From assembly GCF_963259705.1 (NCBI RefSeq), contig NC_081841.1, positions 89,541,063 through 89,605,062 of the forward strand: DNA of 64,000 nucleotides. The letters run 5' to 3'. Below are positions 1 through 10,750 of the stretch, piece by piece. The stretch comes from Myotis daubentonii. Taxonomy: Eukaryota > Chordata > Mammalia > Chiroptera > Vespertilionidae. The notes under the pieces were generated by a model that searched no databases, was not told the DNA's origin, and was given only the letters and a program-made list of their open reading frames with translations. Position numbers and translations under genes: made by a program. Each line of letters starts with the position of its first letter. Position 1 is the stretch's first letter.

Positions 1-924
1 GATTTCCTCCTCTCCCCACAATAAGCATTTTGATGTTTAACTTGATGCATTCTAGGTCTCTGACCTTATTTGGCTCCTCCTAACCCATCTGCCCAACATC
101 ACATGAGGTGGTGACCAGGTCTGGTGCCTTAGCAGAGGGACCAGGCACTACTACATTTACTATGGATTTGGCAAATTTAGGGAGGCTCTGAATTTGCACT
201 CCTTTCTCTTTTGTACTGAGCCCTTCAAGCCCACAGCTGTGTTTGACAGCTTAATTTAAAGGACATTGGCAAATGCCCTCAGGGCAAAAGCAGTCATCTG
301 CTCACCTCTCTAAATTCTAGGTCTTAAATAATTCCTTGCTATTGCATGCCAGATCTTCAGTGCTCTTATGAAAGAATTTTTGTATTTTATTTAATTTTAG
401 TTGTTTTTAGAATTCCCTTACTAGGAATAGGCTTGCTCTGCATTATAATATATATTTTCAATTAAATGCATGTATGTTCATTCCCTGTCTAAATTATATG
501 TTTCTTTAATGTAAAATCATTTTAGGGACCTAAAGCAGTGCTTAACATATTGTAAACACTCAAGGAATATGTGAGGATAATGCTGACTATATCCGACCAT
601 CAGAATGCTTCAGATTTCAAAAGTGGCCAAAAACTCTAAAATATGGACTCTTAAAAAGGGAATTTCTTACCATAGACTATTTTGAAACAGTTATGATTGT
701 AACATGATTGGAAAGCAAAGAGGAAATCTAGATTATATCTATAATATGCCTCCAGGGTCAGAGAGTAAGAGAAAGAGGCATCATCACAAATAGATTTTTC
801 TATTCTCCAATGCTTTAATCCTTGATTTTATTAAAAGCATGGAGAACTCCTTGTTCTTCTATATATTCCAAATGTTTGTGAAAACATGTGGCTATATTTT
901 TACTTTCTATATGTCTATATTCTT
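1..924. other. Non-coding, mostly unique sequence
   Basis: AT-rich sequence with no recognisable gene. Around 530-590 there is a weak stretch resembling the end of an old MIR or L2 copy (aaagcagtgcttaacatat). Nothing else is identifiable by eye. Confidence 0.6.
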
Positions 925-1050
925 TGCTAGACCATAAGCCCACAAGGAAAGGGACGGCTGGTTTGTTCAAGATTGTATTCACAGCACTGTGCTCATTGCT
1001 TAGTACATAATAGGTGCTACATAAATGTTTATTAAATGAATAAGTGGATT
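925..1050 (+). repeat. L2 LINE 3' end
   Basis: The sequence follows the usual L2 3' end: an 'accataagcccacaaggaaaggga' type phrase, then a 'cattgcttagtacataatagg' type phrase, then 'aaatgtttattaaatgaata'. This is an ancient, inactive mammalian LINE fragment. Assignment is from the remembered consensus. Confidence 0.7.
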
Positions 1051-1199
1051 TGGTATGTCCCAAGGTATAAGAAATGGCTCTGCCTCGGGGAATTTAAAAT
1101 CTCTGCATGGCAAAAAAGATGAGGGACTACAATTTCTTTAACATTCCCTGCATGCTCATTTCCATACATTAGATCACTTATTGCTTGCAAGAACCTTAT

Positions 1200-1320
1200 G
1201 ACTCAGCTATTATTACCATAATTCATGATCACTACTATCTGCTTTATAAGATGAGGAAATTGAGACCTAGAGAGGAGATGGGACTTAACCCAGAGTCACA
1301 TTATTTTTGGTGTTAAAGTC
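1200..1320 (-). repeat. MIR SINE fragment
   Basis: It contains the reverse complement of the MIR core (gatgaggaaattgagacct), followed by 'gagaggagatgggacttaaccc'-like sequence and 'cacatt'. Ancient tRNA-derived SINE, inactive. Confidence 0.65.
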
Positions 1321-2399
1321 AGTATTTGTCTAAGTCCGTGTTCATATTTTTTCTTATGTGCCATAATGTCTCCTTATAAGTGAAACACAAGTGATAAAAC
1401 ACAGCATATAATTAATTCTTAAAATGTTCAGGAGTGACTATAAATGATCTAAAAACTCAGAGAATGAGAAGAGTGAAAAATAGAATAGGCTCATGGGGGA
1501 GGAGGGATTTGAGTTGGCTCCTCAAGTCTCTAGATATAAAGCAGAGGTCCTTTCAGGAAAAGCTATTTCAGAACTCCCATCAGGACTCTTTAAAGTCAAT
1601 AAATATTTTTAATGGTATTGGTTGATTAGCACTATAAATAATGTGGATGCAATAAATGGTTTACTCACAAGCCACGTAATATAGTATAGACATTATATGG
1701 GTATGTGAAGAATGAGATTGATACAGTCTTGGCGTTTGTTTCATAAGACTATACTAAAAATAATCGAATGGGACATGCTTAGGATATGCACAAAATACTT
1801 TACTAATCTAAATGATAATGCTCAATATCTGAGTCCTGTTATGCTTAATGATGACTGCATAGAAAGCATGAAGAGCCAATAATATGTTCTGACTCCTGCA
1901 AAATCTAACATGGCAATTTCATCACTTGATGAGAAGGGAGATGCTAATTGTCCAGTGCAAAATGGGAATTGACCTCTATAATATTTTTAAATGATTGGGC
2001 TCTCTAGATTAAAATAAAATGTAGATAAGATATCTTATTAGCTAAGTATTTCTTTCTTTTTTCAACGCAATGCTTACTGGCATTATGCTGATTCAAGAAA
2101 CCCCATTTTGACTGTTAATAAAAACTTAATGGAGCTGACATAAGTAAGATGATCTTAAGCCTGCCTCACTCTCTAAATTGCTTTTTTTTGTTGCCTTCTG
2201 GAAAGTTGCTGGGTCATTGAACACTGATGTCATGCCAGGGTGTGAAAGAAAAACTGATAAACAGCATTGAGGAGACTGAGGTCCAGAATACTTCCAGGCG
2301 ATCTTAGGGCTGCATAAAAAAAAACAAAGATGTAGAAACCAAGAAATTAGAGCAAGGGCCAGAAAATTAGTAACTTAGAAGTGATCAGGGAAGACCCAA
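1321..2399. other. Non-coding, no recognised feature
   Basis: AT-rich sequence with a single short open frame (1434-1625, +) that shows no recognisable protein similarity or codon pattern. Nothing else can be supported. Confidence 0.6.
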
Positions 2400-2600
2400 T
2401 TTTGCTTCTCTAGTCTATAATTTAATAGCTTGTTTACTTGGAAAAGTTACTTTACTTTTCTGAGCTTCAGGTTTTGTGTATTTTTTTTGTTTCTTTTATC
2501 ACTAATATAGATTATAAAAATAGCATCAACTGAAAATGGTATTGTAAGGATTGAATGAGAAAATTCAGTAAAACACCTAGCATTGTGCCTGACACATAAT
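2400..2600 (+). repeat. MIR SINE
   Basis: MIR in sense orientation: 'gttactttacttttctgagc', then a degenerate 'ataaaaatagcatcaac' section, then 'gtaaggattgaatgag', ending in 'gcattgtgcctgacacataa'. Ancient copy. Confidence 0.75.
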
Positions 2601-2605
2601 TTCTC

Positions 2606-2608
2606 AAA

Positions 2609-2681
<73 letters not shown>
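2606..2681. repeat. Compound microsatellite (AAAT)n(AG)n
   Basis: About ten AAAT/AAATA units run directly into about 17 AG dinucleotides. It directly follows the 3' end of the MIR and is probably grown from its A-rich tail. Confidence 0.95.
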
Positions 2682-2685
<4 letters not shown>

Positions 2686-2904
2686 TTTTATCATCACCAT
2701 CATCATTGACACTAACAGGAACAAATTAAGATATGCAAAAGGAAGAATGGTACCTCAAGACAGGAAGGGTCAGAGGTCTAGCACAGCAGGTCCTAGAGTC
2801 CCAAAACATTGGAAGGGAATTCAGAAATCATCCATTCAAACACCTTTGTTTTATAAATGAGCAACCCAACAGTAAGAAATATCTCATGGCCCAAGTCCTT
2901 TTGA

Positions 2905-3708
2905 AAACAGTTTGACAATTGAATATAAAGCTCAATGTAGATTTATTATGTTTACATAGACAACCTAGTAATTCCATTACTTAGTTATTCACTCAAGAGA
3001 AATAAAAACTATGTTCACACAAAGACTTGCACATAAATGTTGACAGCAGCTTCTTTCATAACAGCTCAAACTGGAAACAAATGTCCATCAAGAAGAGGCT
3101 AGATAAAAATTTCATACCATGCCCTGATCGGTTTGGCTCAGTGGATAGAGCGTTGGCCTGTGGACTGGGGGGTCCCAGGTTTGATTCCGGTCAAGGGCAT
3201 GTACCTTGGTTGTAGGCACATCTCCGGTGGGGGGTGTGCAGGAGGCAGCTGATCGATGTTTCTCTCTCTCATCGATGTTTCTAACTGTCCATCCCTCTCC
3301 CTTCCACTCTGTAAAAAATCAATAAAATATATTTTTTTAAAAAATTCTTACCATGAAACAATTCAACAATAAAAAAGAATAAATTACTAGCACACACAAC
3401 ATCATGGATGAATCTCAAAAATACTATGCTGAGCAGAAAAAGCAGTACAGAATAGTACATTCTGATTATATGAAGTTCTAAAATATACAAAATAATCTAC
3501 AGAGATGCAAAGCATATCAGTAATTGTCTGGGGCTTGAGGTGGAGGAAAGCAAAGATTTGACTATAAAAAGACATAAGGGAATTTTTAGGGATGACAGAA
3601 ATATTTTATGTCTTGATTGTGCTGGTGGTCAAAAATCATTAAAACTGTACACTTACAAGGGGTATTTTCATTGTATATTAACTATACCCAAGTAAAGATA
3701 ATATTAAA
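2905..3708 (+). mobile_element. Old L1 3' fragment, split by a VES SINE
   Basis: The two halves, 2905-3120 and 3342-3708, read as the end of L1 ORF2 plus 3' UTR. They include 'cctagtaattccattactta', 'actcaagagaaataaaaact', 'aactggaaacaaatgtccat', 'catggatgaatctcaaaaat' and 'tgtacacttacaaggggta'. The sequence is continuous once the SINE at 3121-3341 is removed. Many substitutions make this an old mammalian L1 (L1M-like). No open reading frame remains. Confidence 0.75.
3121..3341 (+). mobile_element. VES-type bat SINE
   Basis: A tRNA-like head begins 'gccctgatcggtttggctca' and contains an A-box-like 'tggctcagtgg' and a B-box-like 'ggtttgattcc'. The body has the bat-specific 'atcgatgtttctctctctc' section and the tail is A-rich. 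Imperfect direct repeats flank it (aaatttcataccat on the left, aaaattcttaccat on the right). The element is inserted in the old L1 at 2905-3708. VES SINEs are transcribed by RNA polymerase III and mobilised by L1. Confidence 0.93.
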
Positions 3709-3752
3709 AGAGAGAGAGAAAGATAACTTGATGCTTTGTCCTTTTCAGGAAT

Positions 3753-3765
3753 AAAACTAAAATTT
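3753..3765. repeat. TSD, left copy, of the minus-strand half-L1
   Basis: AAAACTAAAATTT is repeated exactly at 5701-5713. The two copies bracket the half-L1 element and mark a target-primed reverse transcription insertion. Confidence 0.9.
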
Positions 3766-5700
3766 TTTTTTTTTTTTTTTTCTTTTTTCTTTTTTTTTTT
3801 TTAATTAAATCTTTATTGTTCAGATTATTACATTTGTTCCTTTTTTTTCCCCCCATAACTCCCCTCCTCCCAGTTCCCGCCCCACCCTCCGCCCTCACTC
3901 CCCACCCACTGTCCTCATCCATAGGTGCACGATTTTTGTCCAGTCTCTTCCCACATCTCCCACACCCCTTTCCCCCCCAAGAATAGTCAGTCCATTCCCT
4001 TTCTATGTCCCTGATTCTATTATAATCAACAGTTCATTCTGTTCATCAGATTATTTATTCACTTGATTCTTAGATTCACTTGTTGATAGATGCATATTTG
4101 TTGTTCATAATTTGTATCTTTACCTTTTTCTTCCTCTTCCTCTTCTTAAAGGATACCTTTCAGCATTTCATATAATCCTGGTTTGGTGGTGATGAACTCC
4201 TTTAGCTTTTCCTTATCTGTGAAGCTCTTTATCTGACCTTCAATTCTGAATGATAGCTTTGCTGGATAAAGTAATCTTGGTTGTAGGTTCTTGGTATTCA
4301 TCACTTTGAATATTTCTTGCCACTCCCTTCTGGCCTGCAAAGTTTCTGTTGAGAAATCAGCTGACAGTCGTATGGGTATTCCCTTGTAGGTAACTGAGTT
4401 TCTTTCTCTTGCTGTTTTTAAGATTCTCTCTTTATCTTTTGCTCTTGGCATTTTAATTATGATGTGTCTTGGTGTGATCCTCTTTGGATTCCTTTTGTTT
4501 GGGGTTCTCCGAGCATCTTGGACCTGTAAGTCCATTTCTTTCACCAGGTGGGGGAAGTTTTCTGTCATTATTTCTTCAAATAGGTTTTCAATATCTTGCT
4601 CTCTCTCATCTTCTGGCACCCCTATAATTCTGATGTTGGTACGCTTGAAGCTGTCCCAGAGGCTCCTTACACTATCCTCGCATTTTTGGATTCTTTTTTC
4701 ATTTTGCTTTTCCGGTTGGATGTTTTTTGCTTCCTCGCATTTCAAATCATTGACTTGATTCTTGCGCTCCTCTGGTCTGCTGTCGGGCGTCTGTATAATA
4801 TTCGTTATTTCAGTCTGTGTGTGCTTAATTTCTAGTTGGTTCCCCAATATAAGATCGAGGGTCTTATTAGTTTTGTGTAGATCTCATTAAGTTTATCGGC
4901 AGCTTCTAAACAGTTCTTGAGAGACCTTAAAAGTGTGGTTCTGAACTCTATTTCTTCCATTGACAATTTTGTCCTGTTTCTTTGTCTCCGCATTTTGTTA
5001 TGCTTCCTTGGTGCACCCCCTAGTGGTCTTTGTTCGCAGTCTTATAGTTAAATCTTGATTGTTGTAGCTAATTCCAGGGAGGGTTTGACCTCCAGGCCAA
5101 GTGGCTATGAGAATCAGCTGTGTCAGCAGTGAGAGAACTTCTGTCCTCTAGGGAGGTGCTAATCTAGCCTTTGCCTGAGGCTATCCGGCAAATGCCTCTG
5201 TGCAGGGCTTGGGCGGGGCGGGTCACACAGGATCAACAGGGTGGGCCGGAGAGAGCAGTTATGGCGGCTCTCAGTCCTGTCCCAAGGGGCTCTGCCTCTC
5301 TGAGTCCCAGCACCCGCTGCAAAGCTCGGAGAGAAAGCTGCACTCGCTCTGACCGAAGCCAGACAGTCCTGCTTCTCCCGTTTGAGTCTGGGTCCCTAAA
5401 GACTCGCCCGGATCTGGTGCTCAGAGTCTGCAACTCCCTCCCGATTGAAAACAACAACCGCGCCCTCCGCCGCCAGCCCGCTCCGCGCACTCCGCACCTC
5501 AGAATTTGACTTCAGCACTGCGCCTCCTCTGAGTGTCCGTATGCGTTTCTCTTTCCTCCTAGTTGTAGGACTTCCACTCAGCCAGCGTTCCTGTGGTTCT
5601 GGGTGATGTCCCTTCCGTTTTTTGGTTTCACTTTTGAAGTAGTTGTTCAAAGCAGCAAACTCCGGCGTTAACCTATGCCGCCATCTTGGTTCTCCTGTAA
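3766..5700 (-). mobile_element. HAL1-like (ORF1-only) L1-derived retrotransposon, copy 1
   Basis: Read on the minus strand, the element starts at about 5700 with an L1-type 5' end containing 'AACCAAGATGGCGGCATAGG', which includes a YY1-like AAGATGGCGGC motif. A 5' UTR of about 700 bp follows, then ORF1 (start codon near 4993). About 380 bp of 3' UTR with a G-rich tract and a long A tail follow immediately. No ORF2 sequence lies between the ORF1 stop (4146) and the tail. Exact 13-bp TSDs (3753-3765, 5701-5713) show it is a complete insertion. Compared with copy 2 at 11.7 kb, about 170 bp of the 5' UTR is missing here. Half-L1 elements of this architecture are known from other mammals. Mobilisation by L1 ORF2 protein in trans is inferred. 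Confidence 0.85.
4146..4993 (-). pseudogene. L1-type ORF1 (RNA-binding protein) of HAL1-like copy 1, frameshifted
   Basis: The open part (4146-4847, 233 codons) covers the end of the coiled coil, the RRM and the C-terminal domain of an L1 ORF1 protein. RNP2-like NIRIIGVP is at residues 71-78, RNP1-like RHIIIKMP at 127-134, and a C-terminal block with LSADFSTETLQARR and LLYPAKLSF follows. The family protein forms trimers that coat L1 RNA. The original start is probably the ATG at 4993-4991, in the same sequence context as copy 2. An internal deletion of roughly 60 bp plus a single-base loss near 4885 puts the start out of frame with the rest. The gene is broken but only lightly decayed. Confidence 0.85.
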
Positions 5701-5713
5701 AAAACTAAAATTT

Positions 5714-5819
5714 AAAGCCAGGTCTTTACTAGTTGGTTAACTGAACTAGCACTTATTGATCTTTACACTGAGCTTTGCTCAACAGTTAGTGTAACCTCTT
5801 GCCATGTTTGCTCTTATTC
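5714..5819. other. Short unique spacer
   Basis: Host sequence that resumes after the second TSD copy of the half-L1. No feature is visible. Confidence 0.5.
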
Positions 5820-6065
5820 TGAGAGCAAGCTTGGTGTAATAGCATGGCCTTGGCTTTGGAGTCACAAGGATGTAGTTTGATGTCATGGCTCCCCTCTTAC
5901 TAGCTGTGTGGCCTTAGCCAGGTTGTTAGACCTTTCTGAGCTACCTTTTACTCATCTCTAAATTGGAGATTAAACTGCTATCATAGGATTCCTATAAAGA
6001 TAAAAATGATATGATATAAAGTGAACAAAAATGGCAGGCACTCAGTAAGTTCTTGCTATGGCTCC
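5820..6065 (+). repeat. MIR SINE, near full length
   Basis: MIR in sense orientation: 'ttggctttggagtcacaagg', 'ttactagctgtgtggcctta', 'tttctgagctacc', 'aaattggagattaaactgc' and 'gcaggcactcagtaagttct'. Ancient copy, well preserved along its length. Confidence 0.85.
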
Positions 6066-6368
6066 TCTTAATTTCTTTCAAATAACATACCAGACCTAGA
6101 GCGATGCCATAGATAATTCTTGTCTTGTGAGGTTGAGAGATAATGCTTCCAGGCTGCATTCATTCATTCAACAACTATTACTCAGAGTCTATGATGTGCC
6201 AGGCAGTGTTCTAGATTCTTGCAATTCAGCAAAGAACAAGAGTTACATTCTAGGAGGAGGAGGCAGCGAATCGATAAGCCAGTTGCTGCATAATATGTCA
6301 GGTGGCTATCTATGCCAAGGAGAAAAATAAGCTGAGTAGGAGGGAAAAAGAAGGATTAAGGATGATTA

Positions 6369-6382
6369 GAAGATGCCATTTT
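6369..6382. repeat. TSD, left copy, of 7SK retropseudogene
   Basis: GAAGATGCCATTTT at 6369-6382 is repeated exactly at 6621-6634. It brackets the 7SK copy with no extra bases on the 5' side of the RNA. Confidence 0.93.
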
Positions 6383-6620
6383 GAGAGCTTGTTTGGAGGT
6401 TCTAGCAGCGGAGCGCAGCTACTCGTGTACCCTTGACCGAAGACCGGTCCTCTCCTCTGGGGGGAAGGTCGTCCTCTTCGACCAAGCGCGTAGCTTCGGG
6501 AGGGACGCACATGGATTGGTGAGGGAGGAGGGGGACACCCGCCTAGCCAGCCAGATCAGCCTAATCAACCCTGGCCATCAATGGGGTGCCAGTTGTCACA
6601 GCCAGATCGCCCTCACATCC
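6383..6620 (-). pseudogene. RN7SK (pseudogene): 7SK snRNA retropseudogene, 3'-truncated and tailless
   Basis: On the minus strand the copy starts exactly at the 7SK 5' terminus (GGATGTGAGGGCGATCTGGC at 6620) and continues colinearly through the 5' hairpin. It passes 'gctggctaggcgggtgtccc' and 'ggaccggtcttcggtcaagg', and stops after 'ctccaaacaagctctc' at 6383. That is about 238 of the roughly 330 nt of 7SK RNA, so the 3' part is missing. No poly(A) tail is present: the truncated end runs straight into the TSD. Exact 14-bp TSDs (6369-6382, 6621-6634) show an L1-type retroposition. 7SK normally scaffolds HEXIM and P-TEFb. This copy lacks the 3' domain and any promoter and is almost certainly non-functional. 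Confidence 0.93.
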
Positions 6621-6830
6621 GAAGATGCCATTTTGTATAGGGTGCTTAGTAGCAGCTGATCTACTGACATAACATGTTAACAGAAATCTGTAAAGAGGGA
6701 GAGAGGGGGTTATACAGAAAAACAGCTGGATGGAAAGTATTCCAGATAAAGGAAAGAGCAGAGAAGAAGCCCTCATGCGAAAGTCTGCTTGGCACATTGA
6801 GCTATCAGCAAGAAGACCTGGCAAAATTTA

Positions 6831-8210
6831 GAACAATGGCAATGAATTGAAATATTATTAAGCATTACCGAGGCTCAATTATATTGTTTCTAAAGAAATT
6901 CAGTTATTTGTGCTGTGGGTGATGACATATGCAATGTACCTACCATTCAGAATGTTGAACTTTATCTCTCCATAATTTGTACTTGGACTGTCCACATAGA
7001 CAGAAATCTGCATATCAAATTCTATCGCTATTGTCATGCTTAGCTGATGGCTTTGGTGCCAGTGGAAGTACCTACTTACTATGTACACTTTGGGAATAGG
7101 AATCAGTTGCCTCTTTGTCTAAGAGAGATGTAAACCCACACACTCACGGTGAGAAGGAGCAGCTGAATTCTAAGTTGTCATTTTTCACCAGCACGAGAAA
7201 TAATGTTTTCTGTTCCCATTATGCACTTGGTAGTAGGGAAGAAACTGAAGGGAGTGGAAGATGCAAGTGCAAAGTTTACCACTCTAAGTTTTATGTCCTA
7301 CTGTGTCTAAAGAGTGGAAAGCATAGCATCCAAAAACACTCTAATAGTATTTATGTTAACTCAGGCCTTCTCTGTTGATCTAAGTCCACATAGTCAGATT
7401 CAGTGAAACAAGCCCAGTACTAGACTTGGATATGCAGAAAGTAAATGCGGAGGCTGAGGTCAATGGGTATTGGCTTCCTTTAATAAGTGACACTAAAACT
7501 TGAACACAGTCCTAAAGGCAACCAGTACTTTCTCTTACACCTGCTAGTCATCCAAGGTTTTCTTCCAAGAGAAAAGAGGATCAAGACTGGCACCGTTTCC
7601 TTATCTTCTGGTGCCATACAACCCACTTGAATGCTGTAGTACCCTTTGTCCAAATACTGGGATGAAGTAGAATGTAATCCCAAGAATCTTCAAGGGTCAT
7701 TCCTGGGGAGCACCAATCAAAAGTCAGCCAGATAATGGCCCAATGCAGTTAAAAAGTACAGGTAGGGGGTTGACAGGCAAACCACAAACATCTGAAGAAA
7801 CAAATGTTGGCATTAGTGGTAAAGATGTCAGTAAAGTCAAGATCCATCAGCAAAACAATGAAGACACAGGTGAGGATTCAAAAGAGCAATCCTCCTTAGT
7901 TCTCAGGAAAGAAGAATTTCAGTGAGAATCCTTTTAAAGGACTGAGAAAGCTCCTTCTCAATTCTATTGCTTTGCACCTTAAAGTAACTTTTCACAGCTA
8001 ATCTCATTTATTTGGTGACCTGCACCTAAATTCTTTCATTATTAGTACAGTGAAAGCCAGTTGTATTAACAAGTATTCCAAAGGAAGAATAAGTGAGAAA
8101 GAATACAGCTAGGGATTCAGTTTTCCTGCGGGAGGATCTTGAGTGTTTACTCAATTCAGCCCACTAGCATAGACTAAACATTAAATAAACTGATTGCAGT
8201 TTATTTGGCT
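6831..8210. other. Non-coding, no recognised gene
   Basis: Mostly unique sequence. A block of about 55 bp at 6848-6903 recurs in the same orientation at 8453-8508. The open frame at 7480-7683 (-) shows no recognisable domain. Confidence 0.5.
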
Positions 8211-8214
8211 ATTG

Positions 8215-8406
8215 CTAAACCACAAAAGCACAAAGTTGAAATCCAAATTTAATTTTAGACAAGCATGACGACATGACACTGCTCAGTTTCCTGAAGTTCA
8301 CCAAACGCTGCCTGTAACTGTCCCACACGTGGGCCAACCAGTGATGGCCACAGTGCTTCTCACAGCTGTGGATAAAAGTCTCATAGAAGCTCTGCTGAAT
8401 CTGCAT
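8215..8406 (-). other. Possible exon or pseudogene fragment, unidentified
   Basis: A 63-codon frame reads MQIQQSFYETFIHSCEKHCG followed by HHWLAHVWDSYRQRLVNF. Its mixed composition, rich in W, H, C and Y, looks more protein-like than the low-complexity frames nearby. A weak acceptor-like 'aatcaatgcag' precedes ATTCAGCAG. A possible donor, TTG|GTGAAC, lies inside the frame. I do not recognise the protein and see no neighbouring exon. Chance is a fair alternative. Confidence 0.2.
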
Positions 8407-8509
8407 TGATTCATATATTAAGTTATTAAAATCCAGAAAATTCAGAGGAAACTGAAATATTATTAAGTATTACCTAGGTTCAATTATGTTGTTTCTATAA
8501 GAAATTCAA

Positions 8510-10439
8510 TATATAGAGAGCTCTGCATTTACAATTTTAATTCAAAATTGAAAATGAATGTTCATAACAACATTGATGGATAGCAATTGACACTATATGT
8601 TTTACTTTTTTATAAATATTTCACATCCCATTTATCAAAATAGCCCATATTTGTCAGTATATTACTATTTCAAAGTGTTGCTAGAGAAGTTTGATAATTT
8701 AATCCTCATATAATCTCTGAAAAGTAAATATTATTACCATGTTAGCCACTTTTCTGAATAAACCAAGACTTTGGTCTGGTCCATTATTTTCCTAAATTTC
8801 TAACAGGAGCCCCAAGATTCCCACAAAAAGTCTTTCATCCCCAAATCCTTTTCAGCTTTTCCATTCTGCTTTTCTTTAGTAACACTTCAAAACAATTTGA
8901 CACAAATAGAACTGATAAGTGAAGACCTCCCACATATGCAAGTCATATTTCCTGGGTCATATATATTAAATATGATTGTTCCATTTATGTGTGTGCATGT
9001 GAGAGAAAGAGAGAAACCGAAGGAAAGAGAGAGAGGGCATCACAGGGGAGAAGAGACTGTTTTATTTAGTCCTCATGCTTTTCTCTGCACTGTCTTCCCA
9101 CCCACACCACACAAACTCTTCCTTTTATTTTTTTAACCACTTTTGTATCTTAGAGCTCCCATTGCCCTTGCAGAACTCCAAAGCTTGTTAGCTGGCATTT
9201 TCTGAAATCCATGAAATGGTAGCCCTCAACATGGAAGACTTTTGCTAATATCTATTTTAAAACATAGGTGTCTGGTGTAAATTAAATGGTATACCATAGA
9301 ACTGGTTCCCCTAAGCAATGATAATTATGCAGTCTTATTTAACTATGCAGACTTAATGTTTTTATTAATTTTAAACATATTATTTTTAAGGTGGATCATA
9401 CATGTAGGGCAACATGAGAGAGCACCCCGTAGTTAGATAAATAGTAGTAATGTAAAACAAAGCGCCATGTAATACCAAGAGGGTAAGAAGGCATCAGTTA
9501 CAATCTTACTTCAGCCAATTGGCAGTTGCCACCTGGAGCACTGTTCTGTAAGTTAGTCTGAGGTCAAGAGCAAGACCTAGGAAAGGTAGTACAGAGATTG
9601 GTAAGCAATATCTGTCGTGGCTTCAGGAGTGAGGAGTAACACATTCATCCTGAAGGTATTATATATTGCCAGACTAAGGAATAAAATATTAAAACGTCTT
9701 TCATTAAGAGGCAAATTCATAATTTACATGTCAGTCTATAAAGAGAACCACATACTTATTTCAAACTCCTTGAGGTAGACATGTGGATGGGCTTCGAGTG
9801 ATGGCTTTAATCAATGGCACACTGGGTAATTTTAGAGCCTGAGACAGCCCCAGTCTGGCTTCTGACTGGGTATATTTTGGTATGTGGGACAATGAAGCAG
9901 AGATGTTGGGAAAGAGAAAAAGGGAGATAAGAGATTTTAATGCAAGACTGATAAGGATATTTGTGTACTGGCTAAATATTGGCACCGTTTTACATGGATG
10001 CTGCCACACAAAAGTTCAACCCATGTGGCAAGTCCAAGTGTTTAGCTTATCACTCCTTTGTTCCTACCTTTATCCCTGTGCCTGGACTCTCTCTAATTCC
10101 TTTGTGACCCTGTTTGGATTTACAGAGGTTCAGCAGGAAGTTCATACTTTAATATTTAAATGCAAACTGTTTTATTGAATGAAAATTGCAAATAACTCTT
10201 TTTTTACCTCGTGTCATTTCATTAGGTCCAATCTTAAATTGCTTTTCTGAAATTGCCTACATTTGTAGAGTTAGCTTTTAGCTTGCTTATTGGATAGAGT
10301 TGCTTATTTGTTTGTAATATCTTAACATCTAGGAGACAAAAATTTGAATGAAAAGCTGAAAGAATAACCAAGCCCTTACTTCCATTCCAATTACCAAGAA
10401 ATGGCAAGACCCTTTACTTCCCCCTTATTTGGCATTCAG
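8510..10439. other. Non-coding, no recognised gene
   Basis: AT-rich, largely unique sequence. There is a short GT/GA-rich low-complexity patch at 8990-9035. The open frames at 9761-10009 (-) and 9882-10178 (+) overlap in opposite directions and show no recognisable domain. Confidence 0.5.
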
Positions 10440-10535
10440 AAGTTGGTGTAAGATGATCTGTTTTGTTCACTATTGCATTCCTAGGGCTAAGAGGTTTCTT
10501 GCTCTCAATGAACATTTGCAATGAATGAATGGATG
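10440..10535 (+). repeat. L2 3' end fragment
   Basis: 'ttgttcactattgcattcct', then a variable middle, then 'tgaacatttgcaatgaatga' match the end of L2. Ancient fragment. Confidence 0.5.
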
Positions 10536-10554
10536 GATGCATGAGCTTCAGACA

Positions 10555-10750
10555 GCTTAAGTAGTGCTTAAATTGGGTTCTGAAGTCAGATGTCTGAGTT
10601 TAAATTTTTCTTGAAGTTACTTTGGGAGAATTAAAAATTAGCTAAAGTCTCAGATTTTATCTGTTGCATGAAGGTAACAGTAAAACTTAGCTCATACATT
10701 GATTGCGCCTGTTGTGTAATTAGCATTCAATGAATATCAGGTATTACTAT
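10555..10750 (+). repeat. MIR SINE, diverged
   Basis: Order of MIR landmarks: 'gggttctgaagtcagatgtc', 'ctcagattttatctgttgca', 'tgtgtaattagcattcaatg'. Strongly diverged. Confidence 0.55.

Larger units (their letters stand above)
6140..6830. repeat. Old mammalian interspersed repeat (probably L1M 3' UTR) split by 7SK pseudogene
   Basis: The halves 6140-6382 and 6635-6830 follow a familiar mammalian repeat: 'cattcattcattcaacaact', 'gatgtgccaggcagtgttct', 'caaagaacaagagttacatt', then 'agtattccagataaagg' and 'gtctgcttggcacattgagc'. The consensus continues directly across the 7SK insertion. Related copies lie near 30.14, 30.50 and 51.64 kb. The exact family name is uncertain. Confidence 0.6.

Noticed and set aside
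3121..3200. tRNA gene suggested by A-box and B-box-like sequence
   Set aside because: The tRNA-like part is the head of a VES SINE with a SINE body, A tail and flanking repeats. It does not fold as a functional tRNA by inspection.
4459..4835. Plus-strand frames in the half-L1 region
   Set aside because: They are antisense to ORF1, which has the recognisable RNA-binding domains.
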